A stretch of DNA of 64,000 nucleotides from Symsagittifera roscoffensis (taxonomy: Eukaryota; Xenacoelomorpha; Acoela; Convolutidae): positions 57,356,338-57,420,337 of the forward strand of contig NC_087064.1 of the NCBI RefSeq assembly GCF_963678635.1. Direction: 5' to 3'. Shown one piece after another: positions 29,829 to 52,278 of the stretch. The position numbers and the translations under genes were made by a program. The notes below the pieces were generated by a model. It ran no database searches. It worked only from the letters and a program-made list of their open reading frames with translations, and was not told the origin of the DNA. Numbering within the stretch: position 1 is the first letter of the stretch; each line of letters starts with the position of its first letter.

Positions 29829-31392
29829 CTAGCGTTAAACGCACCTTCGGTGCTTCGAATTTATGACAACTCACAAAAACTCAGATATTGATCTGCACCC
29901 TTTGAACCTACTCTGACAGTATCCAATTACAGGGTTGGTTATTTCAAATTTTGTAAAGTAGTTCAAGATTTTGAATTAAAAATTTGAAAAATCATTCATT
30001 TTAGTGAACTTTTTTCAATATCTACGTTCGTTGAACATTTTTAAAATGACAGAAAAACGCCATTTGTCGGAAACTTCAAGCAATGAAGCAGTCGCAATTG
30101 AACCCAAGATTTGAAACTTCTGAGAGTACTAACAGCACTCAATTACAGGGTTGGTAATTTCAAATTTTGTAAATTTATTCAAGTTTTTTTAATTCAAAGT
30201 TTGAAAAACCATACAATTTTGTGCATTTTTTTTAAATATCTAAGTTCGTTGAAAATTTTTAAAATGACAAAAAAACGCCGTTTCTCGGAAACTAAAAGCA
30301 TTTGAGCAGTCGCAATCGGATGCAAAACGTGCAGCATGAAACTCCTGAGAATACCCTAACAGTACCCAACTTACAAGGTTGAGAATTTCAATACTTTGAA
30401 GTTTTTAAAATCTAAGTTTTCTGAAAAATAAAAATATAAAAAACGTCATTTCTCGAAAACTACAAGGATTTGAGCAGTCATACTGGGAGGCAAGATTCGC
30501 AACCCATGAGAGTGGTTACTCTCAGAGATTACACTGAGAGCCCCCACTACAAAAATGAGAATTTCGAATTCAGAAGAAAAAAAAATTAATTTTTGTGAAC
30601 GTTTTTGAAAAAGTCACAAAAACGTCATGTCTGGAAAAATATAAAAACTTGAGCAGTCATAATTTGAGACAAGTTTTGCAATCCCTGAGTGTCCTTACAG
30701 TTTTACACAACAGGACTGAGATCTTCAACCTTTTTTAAACTTTTTAAACTTAAGTTTTTTTGAAAATTTTTGAAAAAATTCTAAAAAACGACATATCTCG
30801 AAAACTACCAGGATTTGAGAAATCATATTCAGAAGCAAGATTAGCAACCCCTGTGATTACCCTCACAGTTTCCAACTACAGGATTGAAATCTTCCAAATT
30901 TTTTTTCAATCTAAGTTTTTTGAAAACTTTTGAAAAAATCATGAAAATACGTCATGTCTCAAAAACTACAAAGGTTTGAGAACTGAGATTTGGAGGCAAG
31001 ATTTGCAACCCCTCAGAGTACCCTGGCAACACCCAAATACGTGATGAGAATTTCAAATTTTTCAAAACTTTTCAAATTTAAGGTTTCTAGAGATTTTTGA
31101 AAAATCTCGAAAATTGCCATATCTCGTTAACTAAAAGGAATTGGTTATTCATATATGGAGGCCAAAATCGCAACACCTGGGGAAGCCCTGACAGCATCCC
31201 AAAATTGTGTTGCTAATTTCAAACTTGGTGAAACAAACACTGAATTCAAACTCGAAAAAAAAATCTTAACCATTGCAGTATACAATAAAGCTTAAACGTT
31301 AAAAAATTCTTTTCTTAAGCATGTAAAAATAATACGTAGAAAAAGCTTAAACATGGCGAGATAGTGAAGCCCGCATTTAAATATATAACAGA
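29829..31392 (-). mobile_element. Non-autonomous Helitron-like element 2
   Basis: The cleanest copy. On the minus strand it opens A|TC and closes with hairpin GCACC-GAA-GGTGC (29841-29853), then GTTTAACG-CTAG|T. The interior is again ~165-nt degenerate tandem units, each beginning near AACGTCATATCTCGAAAAC. It is 1.56 kb and codes for nothing visible. Confidence 0.75.
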
Positions 31393-32679
31393 TTAACGAG
31401 CATTTACTAAGCCGCTAATATTCGGGCAGACGCCAGTTGAGCCAAAACCAGAACGTTGTCATAAAAATAGATCTACAACATTTAGGATTTCGGAAATTTT
31501 AATTCCATTCCTCCTGAAACACATTCAAAGCATGAATATTTACTTTTGACATTCATACGACGAAAAATGAGGTTATTAAATAATTTTACTTGAGCCGGAC
31601 CCGTTTGTGAAAAAAAATGAAGTAATTAAACAAAAGCAGAATTAGTAAAATAATCAACTACAGAAAACAATTTCAATTAGTTTAAATTGCTTAAACCGAA
31701 GAAAAAAGATACTTTGAAGAAAAAATTTAAGCTTTGGATAGAAAACTAACAGAAAGTAAGTAGAAAATTGATGCTCCGACAAAAGTAGTTTTCCTAAGAA
31801 CTTCAATTTCCTTAATTCGAAGAAATACAAGGTCCAGCCGGGACTGTCACACTGAAAATTGTGCTCCAACTAGTATTCCTTTACCTCTAAACCAAGTCAG
31901 CCTGAAAGATGTTAAGCTTATGCCATTTGTCCCATGATAAAATGGTAAAAGGCGCTTGCTAAAGAGCGGATAGCTAAATGCCCATAGCAAAGAGCGGATA
32001 GCTAGATCGTATGCTCTGTTATTATACCATAAACTTGACATACAATTCTACACTTAAGGGCGACTTCGGTTAGAAAAAAGACAAATCATAAAACACGCAA
32101 GCTATCTTGTTTCCACGCGGGATCAAAACCAATTTTTTATATTTCGCTGGGTAATCAATTTCGAAATCCACTTCTGAAACAAAAAACCCTCATTCAATTT
32201 TGCCCACTATGATTATAGAAGTGCCTAATTTGCCGTTCAATGAGCAAATAAATTTTAAGTGAACTCAGATCATGAAGAACAAAACGTTAAAAGCTGAGAA
32301 TGAGCGGGAATAAATTTACCCTGAATGAATTTTCACGACCAAAATAAAAAGAACTAATTTCGTTATCCAGCTTTCAGTAATCACTTCGTTCATTACGCAT
32401 GAATAAGAACAAGAACAAAATATTGTTTTCCATTTAGCGTGTGAAAAATTTGGAACTTGTTATTATTTGATAAATTGAAGAAAAAAAAACAAAAGTTACG
32501 CATCTGAGAATTTTGTTTGCAAGGATCAGAAATTTTCAAGCCCTGAGTTCTGATTTGTTGAATTAATTTGTTTATCAACTATTCATAAACAACTTACAAG
32601 TTCTAAACAGCCAATCGAAGATTGGAAAAGAATAATGAACGCAAGTAAACATCAAAAAAATGACTTGTGAAACAAAATC

Positions 32680-33105
32680 TAACTTTCTAACGTGAAAAAA
32701 ACAGATGTCCTTTAAGCCGTTTGAATTTCTAGAACCATTTATAACTGGCACTTTTATTGATAACATTATCCCAACTTGAGAAAACTGGATCAACATGTAA
32801 AGTTTTTATTTCACTGGAATTCTTTAAATTAAATTCCACTTTTGAAACTAGAAATCGTTCGTTTTTTTTTCGCCATTTCCACGTTCGTATCTTGAGAGTA
32901 CTATTTAAGTAACTTTTAACTGATGAATTTCAATTGAACTCAAAAAGTACATATGTACCTAAGTGCATTCATAAATGCATCAATATGTATGAATGCACAT
33001 CTGTAGTTATTAGAGCATTTTAAGAATTTTCCCTGAAAAAAAAACAATTAAAATTCAGCAAGACCTAATCAAGAGTCTTCACTACATGCATCATTCTTAT
33101 AAATC
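32680..33105. repeat. Dispersed AT-rich repeat, family B, copy 1
   Basis: Shares the ordered words CTTTAAG, GAAAACTGGATC, TTTTATTTC, GAAACTAGAA and CAAGACCT with 34555-34985 and 41715-42125. Copies are diverged, so family and ends are uncertain. Confidence 0.55.
32963..32998. repeat. Perfect 11-bp inverted repeat
   Basis: GTGCATTCATA (32963-32973) pairs perfectly with TATGAATGCAC (32988-32998) across a 14-nt loop. The palindrome GTACATATGTAC lies just before it. Confidence 0.7.
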
Positions 33106-33927
33106 AAAACCATAACTGTTAAGGATTTGAAAACTGACATAAAACTTAGGTATCTCAATGTGGGGAGATTGCTGTTTCTTCGCGTAAGATTTTCCGGAAA
33201 CAAAATTTTATTTGAATATCAATCAATGAATAACCACAGCAATTATTTTCAATTTATAAAATCAAACGAAATTTAATGCAGCTGATTGAAAATGACTGCA
33301 AAACTGAAAAGATCAATTAAGCTACCGCTGAAGCATTCCTAACACATGTGAATTGCTAGATGGGAAGAAACAATTTAACCCAACACTTTCCACATATTCA
33401 GATTTACAGTAGCTTAATTTCCTCTAGGTGAAGAACTCGGATCAAATATGAGAAATGAAGAACTATTGGATAGTAACGCAAAATAGAAATAGTCATTGAT
33501 AGATTTGAGATTTAACAATATTGTATCAAAACAGATAAATGAAACTTAATAATGTCGATGAGGGCAGCAATAATTACACAAACTAAAAAAATAAATAAAA
33601 ATTAAAAACTGATTGGCCTGAAGTCTTTTTGCTTGTCAATGGCACCTCATTGCTGTTTGAATCAAATTTTCGGTGTTTACAAATCTATATCGAAAGTTGG
33701 TTTATCTCAGAAAATATCCTCTGTTTTCTCGCCATATTCAATTTTTGTCATTTGATTTTTCTTCATATCTTCCAGTTCAAATTCAGCAACTGATTGTCAT
33801 TGTGCAGTCTGTTCACTCATTCTGATCCTTTCGGCAAACTAAAAACCCGAACTCATATAAACATTAGGCTCATGTGAGCAAACTCCCCCCTTAATAAAGC
33901 AAATGAACATTCTCACGGTTATTTCAA

Positions 33928-33980
33928 CCAAGTGAACAATCTCCTCCCTAAAGTGATTAAGAGGGAGACCGTTCACTTGG
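33928..33980. repeat. 53-nt stem-loop
   Basis: CCAAGTGAAC pairs with GTTCACTTGG over 10 bp, and a second inner stem CTCCCT/AGGGAG closes a 12-nt loop. The size is like a short pre-miRNA hairpin or a relic of a foldback element. Confidence 0.55.
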
Positions 33981-34014
33981 CCCAAACATTTAATTAGAAA
34001 ACCATTTATGAAAT

Positions 34015-34465
34015 CAACAAATACAGCCAAATGAAAGCTGCTACCAACAACGCATAACAGAAAAAAGCAACTTTTCCCGAATTTTCAAAAAATTTACTGT
34101 CTAGAGAATTTTTTTCTGGAATCAAATTTGCAAAAATATACACTCTCTGCCAAAGTCTGAAATAGACTCCTATAGGCTTAGAATTGCCCTTTTGAAGATT
34201 GCTGAATTATCTTTTAGTATTGAGTTTCGCTTTCAATTGTCCACTTTGGATCGCCTTATTGCTAGCAAATGAGAATTTGCTTCAAATTTCATTTGAAAAT
34301 TGACTTCAGTCTATAATTAATGAATTTTGCTGAGTGTTTGTGAATAAAATTAAGCCAGTTGAAAAAATTAAATTATTTGTTTTTTGGTTCATATTTATTC
34401 TGTTTTCTCACGCAAAATTTGACTCTCAAATTAGCAAATACTCGGTGAATCAAATTATTTGAAAT
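34015..34465. repeat. Dispersed AT-rich repeat, family A, copy 2
   Basis: Same ordered words as 27050-27480, including GCTGAATTATCTTTTAGTATT and ACTCGGTGAATC. It is immediately followed by a family B copy, so A and B may be parts of one longer element. Confidence 0.6.
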
Positions 34466-34554
34466 TGAACTGAAGCACACTAATTAGCCCAAACTTTGCA
34501 TTAATAGAATGAAAATCAAAGCCAACGAACAGAACACCAGAAAACAGAAAAAAA

Positions 34555-34985
34555 TACTGACTTGTTTTTTTTTTAAAATCTAAATTTTCGAATTTCAAAA
34601 AAAAATAGATGGCTTTGACGCCCTTTAAGTTTCAAGAACATTTTATGATTGGCAATTTTTTTTCTAAAATCAACTGGATTTGAAAAACTGGATCGACAAA
34701 TAAAATTTTTATTTCGCTGGGAAATCTGAAAATTGAATTCCACGTTCGAAACTAGAATTCGTTCACCTTTTTTGTTACCTTTACACTTTCGCTGTTCGAT
34801 AGTGCAGTTTGCCATCCTTTTAACAAAGAAATTGAACTGAACTGAACAAAAAGCCAAATTGCGGTAAATCAAATTTGAGAGCGAAAAAAAATTTCAAGAC
34901 TTTTTCCTGAAAAACAATAAAAATCACCAAGACCTTTAAAAAAGAGTACTCACTAAGTTCATTACTCTTTATCAGTATTTTTGTA
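34555..34985. repeat. Dispersed AT-rich repeat, family B, copy 2
   Basis: Matches 41715-42125 in order (TTATGATTG, AATCTGAAAATT, CTTTACACTTT, TGTTCGATAGT, TTTTAACAAAG) and also 32680-33105 less well. Confidence 0.6.
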
Positions 34986-35394
34986 CTTATGGAAAATTTC
35001 AAAAACACAAACTACTTATGACCCACTAAAGTAAAGCAACCTGAAAGTTGTTAGGTCAATTAATGAAATAAAATCAGCTTGTTGTAATAAAAGTAGTTTA
35101 CGGTTAAAAAAAAGTTAAGTTCCCGATTACAAGACACTTACTCTCGAAATTTTGCATCACAACAGACCTTAGCTTTCAAGCGAAAAATATACATCCTAAG
35201 TCAGGGTTCAAAAAATTAAAAATTACAGGAGTAAATCAACAACTCTTGCAATTACAATGAAAATTGTTTACAGCGCAAGAAAAAGCGATGTATGGCAATA
35301 AGACTGACAAAACATAAGCAGAAAAACTAAACTTCGACAATTCAATTTTCACAGAAAAAAAGTTAATTTCATCCATACCGAAAAAAAAACAATG

Positions 35395-35462
35395 TCCGAC
35401 CGGCACTCGAACCCTAGACCTTTAGGTACAAAGGCAGCCGCGTTACCTTCAGACCAAGTGGA
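35395..35462 (-). repeat. tRNA-like sequence, probable SINE head
   Basis: On the minus strand there is a box B-like GGGTTCGAGTGCC and an anticodon-like stem CCTTT/AAAGG, preceded by a D-arm-like GGTCTGAAGGTAACGCGG. The acceptor stem does not close, so it is not called a tRNA gene. Confidence 0.4.
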
Positions 35463-35507
35463 AAGAAGTCCGGAAATTCTTAAGGGTTAACACAGAGGCG
35501 AAACACG

Positions 35508-35705
35508 CTAGCGAGAACACGACAAAAAGCTTTTTAAAAGTTTTCTATGAGTTTTCAATAAGAAAAAGTAAGCTTCGAATTAGTAAACATTCGGCGACGT
35601 CTCGGAGTCAAACCTACGATCTAGAAATTAGGAGTCTCATGCACTAACCACTCAGCCACGGACGCTTAGTCGATCACAAACACTAGTCACCAACAGCCGA
35701 AAAGA
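35508..35705 (-). repeat. tRNA-derived SINE-like element, copy A
   Basis: On the minus strand the head has GTGGCTGAGTGGTTAGTGC, a good box A and D arm, then GAGACTCC and a T-arm-like GTAGGTTTGACTCC. The shared body contains the words TTCGAAGCTTA and CGTGTTCTCGC, and the upstream flank has GTGACTAGTGTTT. The same order recurs at 38840-39035. Confidence 0.6.
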
Positions 35706-36934
35706 GATGTTATGAAATTTCTAATGCTACAGGTCGTGATTATAGCAAAAAGGCACACAAGTGAACACTTTTAATGACCAATTATATTTGCGAGTTAGGT
35801 TAGAAAAAAGGAGGTTCGTACTAAACACTAGCTGCTCGCTAGCGTTATGATGCAGCGCGTTTAATTTCTGTTACAACTGTGCAAGCAAGTTGTTCATAAA
35901 GTCTAGTTCCCGACTACAAAACACTCTATCGCAAAAGTTTTAAAAAATATGCACAAAAATCATTAAATTCAGCTTTAAAACCGTTCTTTATTCGGCGCCA
36001 CTTCAGAAAATTAACTTTCCGAAAGATTTAAGCCCACATATCAAGACATACCATACCGGTCATATCGAGTTAGTTTAGAATATGGATATTCTGTAGCATT
36101 AAACACCGCAACATAACATAGCTTCGCAGAAAACTGAAATTGCTAAAATATTGTCAAGTAACTCTACTTGAACCCAACCAATGTTCAATCCCAGCTGGTA
36201 AGACAGAAAGGGAAATTTTAAAAACGTTTCCAGAAGCCTGATAAGATAAGTTGAATTGTTTTGAAAATTTTTTCAACTAGTTAACTTTCATAAGAAACTA
36301 AACAAATTACCTTAGAGCTCGTTCAAATTCAAGAATTCTTTAGGCTGGACATTTTTTTAAAATCAAAAACAAAAAAAACAGTCAAAAAAGCTGTTTTAGG
36401 ATGAACTTGACCGAAAAACATCGTCCCACGCTACCGCCTCAAAAAACATATATATTGAGCAAAAGGCGCCTTAAAAATATTATATATTGATCCAAAGGCG
36501 CCTTACCTTCAGTCTGTCTGCCCTTGAAGGGGGAGCGACGTGCACTTCGAACCCCCTGTTCAATTAACTACTGACAGGATAAACAGATATTTCATTGATA
36601 CATCTTTATCCGCAATTTAAAAAAAATTCAAAATTCAATTTTTCGGGCTATTTCTGACATCTGCATCACATAATCTAGCTTTGCATAGAAATAGAAAGTG
36701 ATATTAAATCTGTTTAAAAGATTGCCGGTCAACAGTGTAATGGTTAGCTCTATTCTAGGCGACTGAATTTTTTGAAATTAATTATTTAATTTGATACATT
36801 ATGATACATAAGTTCTCATGGACTTCTAAATTTGACACCATTATGTACCCTAACCTAGCATAAGAAGTCAAATTTTTTTCTGCTTACGAGTTAGTCAGTT
36901 GGCGAGTGTCATTGATTGGTTTAGATGGCGTGGT

Positions 36935-48074
<11,140 letters not shown>

Positions 48075-48086
48075 AAGCTCGTTAAT
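48075..48086. repeat. 12-bp target site duplication of the Penelope-like element (left)
   Basis: AAGCTCGTTAAT here and again at 52267-52278, flanking the two terminal repeats. Confidence 0.85.
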
Positions 48087-48449
48087 TTGATGTCAGTTTG
48101 ACATTAAAATTATAGTACATGTCAGTTTGACATTAAAATTATAGTACATGTTTAAACATGACTAAAAATTGCAATTTTTGAAAAAAAAACTGACATGTCA
48201 GTTTGGATAAAACATCAAATCGAAAAATTATGACTCAAGTAACAAAAAAGTATGGAAATTGTCATAATCGATGAAATAATGATTACGTAATAACAGATGT
48301 AAGAATATGATTGGTTAAAAATTTCTAACATGTTCTTTTTGAATTTCATACATGATCTTTGATCATTTTATTGTAAATAAAAAATTTTATATCCTTACGA
48401 AGCACAAAATGTGCGAAAACGTTTGAATTAACAATTTTAAAAAATTCTT
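48087..48449 (+). repeat. Left terminal repeat (PLTR) of the Penelope-like element
   Basis: Matches 51943-52266 over more than 300 bp at ~97%. The first 29 nt (TGTCAGTTTGACATTAAAAT...) are present twice in tandem. It contains a hammerhead-like core at 48394-48427 with CTTACGA in place of CTGACGA. Confidence 0.9.
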
Positions 48450-48633
48450 ATTCTACTTTTTGTTAAATTTTGGAAAAAAAAATAACCTCGGCGAAGAGTG
48501 AATGATATATTAAAAAGTTTGTTGTAAAAATACAAACAAAAAATTTTTAGATCATTTTTATTTTTCTCAGAATAGTCTTAATTTTTATTTTTTTTCTCAT
48601 CTTAACAATGAGTTTTCTTACATTTGAGTTAAA

Positions 48634-49275
48634 ATGGCATGGGTTGTAGCTGCAAGCTCTCTACTTCATAGCTTGAATACCTTACGACCAGCAGAGAAAG
48701 CGGAACTGGACGAACTGGTATAAGCTGAATCGGGATTATCGCTGAATCCTCATACCGTGAGGAAGAGACAAAATTTACAGACTCTTCTGGAAGAGCATCC
48801 TCTGGTGGACAAGGAGATAATTCTTTGGCACGACGTATTGAATAACAGTTTGTCGAAACACCGAACCAATGCCAACACGCTTTATCCTCTGGACGATTTA
48901 ATTTCGTATTTGCAATCAAAGCGACATCGGTTTAAGGCGATTATATATTGCAGAAGAACCAGAACGACAGATATCTTTGATTCTCTGATGCGTACAGGGA
49001 TCTTGATAGTCCCAACAACGAAATTGATCTCGAGAGGCAAGAGGCAGGATCCCGCTTTGGTGAGACAATACCTGAAAGTTCATCAATCGAGCGAACTTGA
49101 GTTGAAGTCATTGCGAGTTGTGCTGACACATAGAGAGAACTTGCCCGGGATATTCTCAAAGATAAGAGCGCGGACTCAGAAACCATCACAAGGACGAAGC
49201 AAGGCGAAGGCACGCAGAGAGGAAACAACGACTGACGTCTCTCTACCATCGGCTGAAAGGGCGCGGATTGGGTAA
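48634..49275 (+). pseudogene. 5' coding part of the Penelope-like element
   Basis: An ATG at 48634 opens a frame that meets TAA at 48721 and then stays open to 49275 in the same frame. The product has no recognised domain; it is polar and ends in a basic stretch (SQGRSKAKARREE). It may be a separate ORF1 or the N-terminal part of the RT protein, since the RT frame starts just beyond in a different frame. Confidence 0.5.
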
Positions 49276-49322
49276 GTGAATCTACTGTGTGAATTATCCT
49301 GCTGAGAGCCGCATGAGTTTAA

Positions 49323-51170
49323 GTGCTCGTGGCCTGCAGGATGAGGACCGCCGTAGTTTTGCCCCCACCGATGCTGAGATGGATACTCAGGAAAAAACAA
49401 ACTTGGAAATTAGTTTTGAATTACCTGAAGTATTCAAATAAATTAAACAACAATTTCCATCGATTGAAGTTTTTACGGAAATGTCAAAGCAATGACATAA
49501 TACCAGATTTTTTGAGATTTCGGGTGCCAGAAAATGGTTTTTTTTTGGACCAAGCGGTGCATAGCTTTCAATTAAAACTCCTAAGAACAGAGATAAATCA
49601 GGCAAGGTCAGAAGAGAAGAAGATAGACGATGATCTAGCTAAGGCAAGAGAGGTAGTGCGGAGAGGGATAGATGAAAAATGGTGGCCCTCAATAGCATTT
49701 AATCTAAAGCTCCAGGCTAGAATTGCTATCCATGACATCAAGGAAAGACATGAAAGGAAGTTAAAAAAGCTAGCAGAGCGGCAGGACAGACCGTTAATGA
49801 AAGTGAATGACAAATCGGTCAGAGCACTAGATGGCATTGAGCTACCCAAGTGGGTTCATGAAGTGTTAGGTTTTGGCCCAAAGCACCCGGTGAGGGATCG
49901 TTTCAATGAACTTCACTTTCTTGCGGACATTGATAATTTTTTATCTGAGCTTAAATCGCAAAAGGTACCAGGTGAAAAATTATGTGAAATTGAAGCTGCT
50001 GCAAAATCATACGCTAAACGTGTGCGGCAAACACCGTCGGATAGAGGGATTGAGAAAGCCAGGAAGTATTTGAAGGACAATGGTCTCTTGGCAGTCCCAT
50101 TCGATAAAGGTGTTGGCTTCTGTGTAATGAAGAAAACGACATATGAGGCTAACTTAACTGAGCTGCTGCAATCGGAACAATTTAGCGAAAAACCAGGTTT
50201 AACTGATAGTGTTGTTATGAAAATTGAGAAAGACATCAACAAAGAACTGTTGGCCATGAAAAAGAAAGACGAGATCGATGAGGCACTGTATAGTAGGCTT
50301 AGGTCCACGGGAGGGCAGCCAGCTCGATTATATGGATTGGCTAAAGTACATAAGAAAGGAACCCCTCTCCGTCCCGTACTGTCACTGCCAGGGAGCTCAT
50401 ATGAACATCTAAATAAAACTTTGGCCAAATTTTTTGACAACATTGAGGGGGCAAACATTGAGACAAACACACAAATGGCTCGGGAGATCATAGAGAACAT
50501 AGATCTAGACTATAATGAGAGTATTATCTCCCTGGATGTCAAAAGTTTGTATACTAATGTCCCACTAAAGGAGGCAATAGATATAGCACTGAGGAAACTG
50601 TACGAACAAACTAGTCCTCCTAAACTGGCACGCGGAACTATGAAGAAATTGTTGAACATGGCTGTAAGTAAGGTGCACTTCAAATGCAATGGTTTATGGT
50701 ACGTACAAAAGGATGGGTTGGCAATGGGTGCATCCCTTGCTGTCATTCTTGCCAATTTATGGCTAAAGGAGTACGAATATGCATTAATGAAGGAAGTACC
50801 TGCGCTGACACAGCTAAATGAAAACCGGAATGGCCTATGCCCTGATTGCGATTGAAGGGTAACATACAGAAGTAAGGGGATCGAATGCGAAGCTTGTTTA
50901 AATTGGTACCATTTAAAGTGTAGTAATGTATCCGACAAAGAATATGAGCAAATCTCAGAAATGTTTTGGTATTGTAAGAGATGTAAAGAGCAGCGAGATC
51001 AAGAAAAACCAACAGAAAATGTCAAAGCGTTCCTATGATATGTAGATGATATAGTGAGGACGGTAAAGGGATATAGATGATATAGTGTTAAAAGCAGCTA
51101 ATGAGCTCCACCCCAACTTACAATTCACTATCGAAAATCCGGATTCGAAAATCCGGACTTAGCTTTTCTA
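49323..51170 (+). pseudogene. Penelope-type reverse transcriptase with an inserted PHD-type finger
   Basis: The frame carries Penelope RT motifs in order: PFDKGVGFCVM, RLYGLAKVHKKGTPLRPVLS, ISLDVKSLYTNVP, GLAMGASLAVILANLW, and YVDDIV at ~51040. Between the ILANLW and YVDDIV motifs lies an extra ~75 residues with C-x2-C (CPDC), C-x2-C (CEAC), W-Y-H-x2-C and W-x-C-x2-C (CKRC), the C4HC3 pattern of a PHD finger. A TGA at 50853 splits the finger and another precedes YVDDIV. Penelope elements copy RNA at DNA ends; a chromatin-reading finger could guide targeting, which is inference. Confidence 0.85.
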
Positions 51171-51173
51171 GAT

Positions 51174-51959
51174 TTGAACATTAATGTGGACTCACGAAAA
51201 AAGGTAACATGTGGATGGTATCAAAAACCAACGGATACTGGAACTATCCTTAACTTCAGAAGCTGTGCTCCATTGCATTACAAACGCAATGTAGTTGAGG
51301 GTACTGCTCATCGTATTTTTAGAAGTACATCAACATGGGAAAACTTTGACAAGGCAATGAAGATTAATAAAGAACAATGGGTGGATAATCAATACCCTGA
51401 AAAATGGTCAGATGGTGTCGTATTAAGAACGTTGAATAAGATCATCGACGGAAAAACTGACACACGAACAACGGTAACATCAGTCAAGGAAGATCCTTTA
51501 AAGGTCAGTGCACCCATTATAACATTACAATACCGGGGTAATGCATCGGAGTGGTTTGCTGCCAAACTGCGTCAAAACGCCGGAGCCCAAGTGATATTTA
51601 CTACGAGAAAGCTCAAGACTTGCCTACCGTCCCTTAAATCTCCCTTTGCGAAAGATTTGAAATCCAGAGTGGTCTACAAGCTCACATGTAGTGGATGTAA
51701 TTCCACCTATGTTGGACAAACGGTCCGGCATTTGACCACGCGGATTGAAGAGCATCACAAGGAAGATTCGCCAGTAGGGCAACATTTGAGAGAATGTGAC
51801 AGGGATGGTAAGAGCGCTGAGCTTAAGTCTGAGATTATAGATCAATCAAGTAACATACAGACACTCCTCACTCTGGAGGCCTTATATATTTGGAAAGAAC
51901 GCCCCAGAATTAACACGCGCGAGGAGTTCAGGAGCAGGGAGCTGACATTAAAATTATAG
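51174..51959 (+). CDS. C-terminal part of the Penelope-like protein with GIY-YIG endonuclease
   Basis: In frame with the RT. The RT thumb and linker are followed by KSRVVYKLTCSGCNSTYVGQ, the GIY-YIG core with its CSGC half of the Penelope zinc site, then RTRIEEH-like arginine helix (TTRIEEHH) and GQHLREC. The terminal catalytic region (EALYIWKERPRINTR) is present. The stop lies within the right terminal repeat. This segment itself is unbroken, although the element is not. Confidence 0.88.
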   Translation: MNINVDSRKKVTCGWYQKPTDTGTILNFRSCAPLHYKRNVVEGTAHRIFRSTSTWENFDKAMKINKEQWVDNQYPEKWSDGVVLRTLNKIIDGKTDTRTTVTSVKEDPLKVSAPIITLQYRGNASEWFAAKLRQNAGAQVIFTTRKLKTCLPSLKSPFAKDLKSRVVYKLTCSGCNSTYVGQTVRHLTTRIEEHHKEDSPVGQHLRECDRDGKSAELKSEIIDQSSNIQTLLTLEALYIWKERPRINTREEFRSRELTLKL

Positions 51960-52266
51960 TACATGTTTAAACATGACTAAAAATTGCAATTTTTGAAAAA
52001 ATAAACTGACATGTCAGTTTGGATAAAACATCAAATCAAAAAATTATGACTCAAGTAACAAAAAAGTATGGAAATCGTCATAATCGATGAAATAATGATT
52101 ACGTAATAACAGATGTAAGAATGTGATTGGTTAAAAATTTCTAACATGTTCTTTTTGAATTTCATACATGATCTTTGATCATTTTATTGTAAATAAAAAA
52201 TTTTATATCCTGACGATGCACAAAATGTGCGAAAACGTTTGAATTAACAATTTTTAAAAAATTCTT
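51943..52266 (+). repeat. Right terminal repeat (PLTR) of the Penelope-like element
   Basis: Starts TGACATTAAAATTATAG and ends AAAAAATTCTT just before the target duplication. It contains the intact hammerhead candidate at 52201-52248. Confidence 0.9.
52201..52248 (+). ncRNA. Hammerhead ribozyme candidate (minimal type I)
   Basis: The core CTGACGA (52210-52216) is followed by stem II GCACA-AAA-TGTGC, then GAAA (52231-52234), then a palindromic ACGT for a one-step stem III and a UUU cleavage triplet; stem I can form between ATATC and GAATT with an internal loop. Penelope-like elements are known to carry such short hammerheads in their terminal repeats, usually active as dimers. In the left repeat the essential G of CUGANGA is U. 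Confidence 0.65.
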
Positions 52267-52278
52267 AAGCTCGTTAAT
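52267..52278. repeat. 12-bp target site duplication (right)
   Basis: AAGCTCGTTAAT, as at 48075-48086. Confidence 0.85.

Larger units (their letters stand above)
31393..36934. other. Repeat-rich non-coding DNA downstream of CaMKII
   Basis: No frame here has family support. Listed separately are dispersed repeats, two short inverted repeats and tRNA-derived SINE-like copies. The sequence nearest 36934 would be the CaMKII 3' UTR; I did not find a clear poly(A) hexamer on the minus strand. Confidence 0.55.
48087..52266 (+). mobile_element. Penelope-like element (RT plus GIY-YIG), decayed
   Basis: Direct ~325-365 bp terminal repeats, a 12-bp target duplication, a Penelope-type reverse transcriptase and a C-terminal GIY-YIG nuclease identify a canonical Penelope-like retroelement. 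The left terminal repeat has an extra tandem 29-nt unit. The coding part has stops at 48721, 50853 and 51037, and short tandem duplications around 51040-51160, so this copy is dead. It lies between the CaMKII exons and the ORF chain on the right. Confidence 0.9.

Noticed and set aside
35596-35670. Functional tRNA genes here and at 38935-39000
   Set aside because: Box A and B remnants exist but the acceptor stems do not pair and the T stems are mismatched; better read as SINE heads.
36460-36510. Repeated AAAGGCGCCTT words as a regulatory site
   Set aside because: Only two copies in AT-rich context with no gene start nearby; not enough to call.
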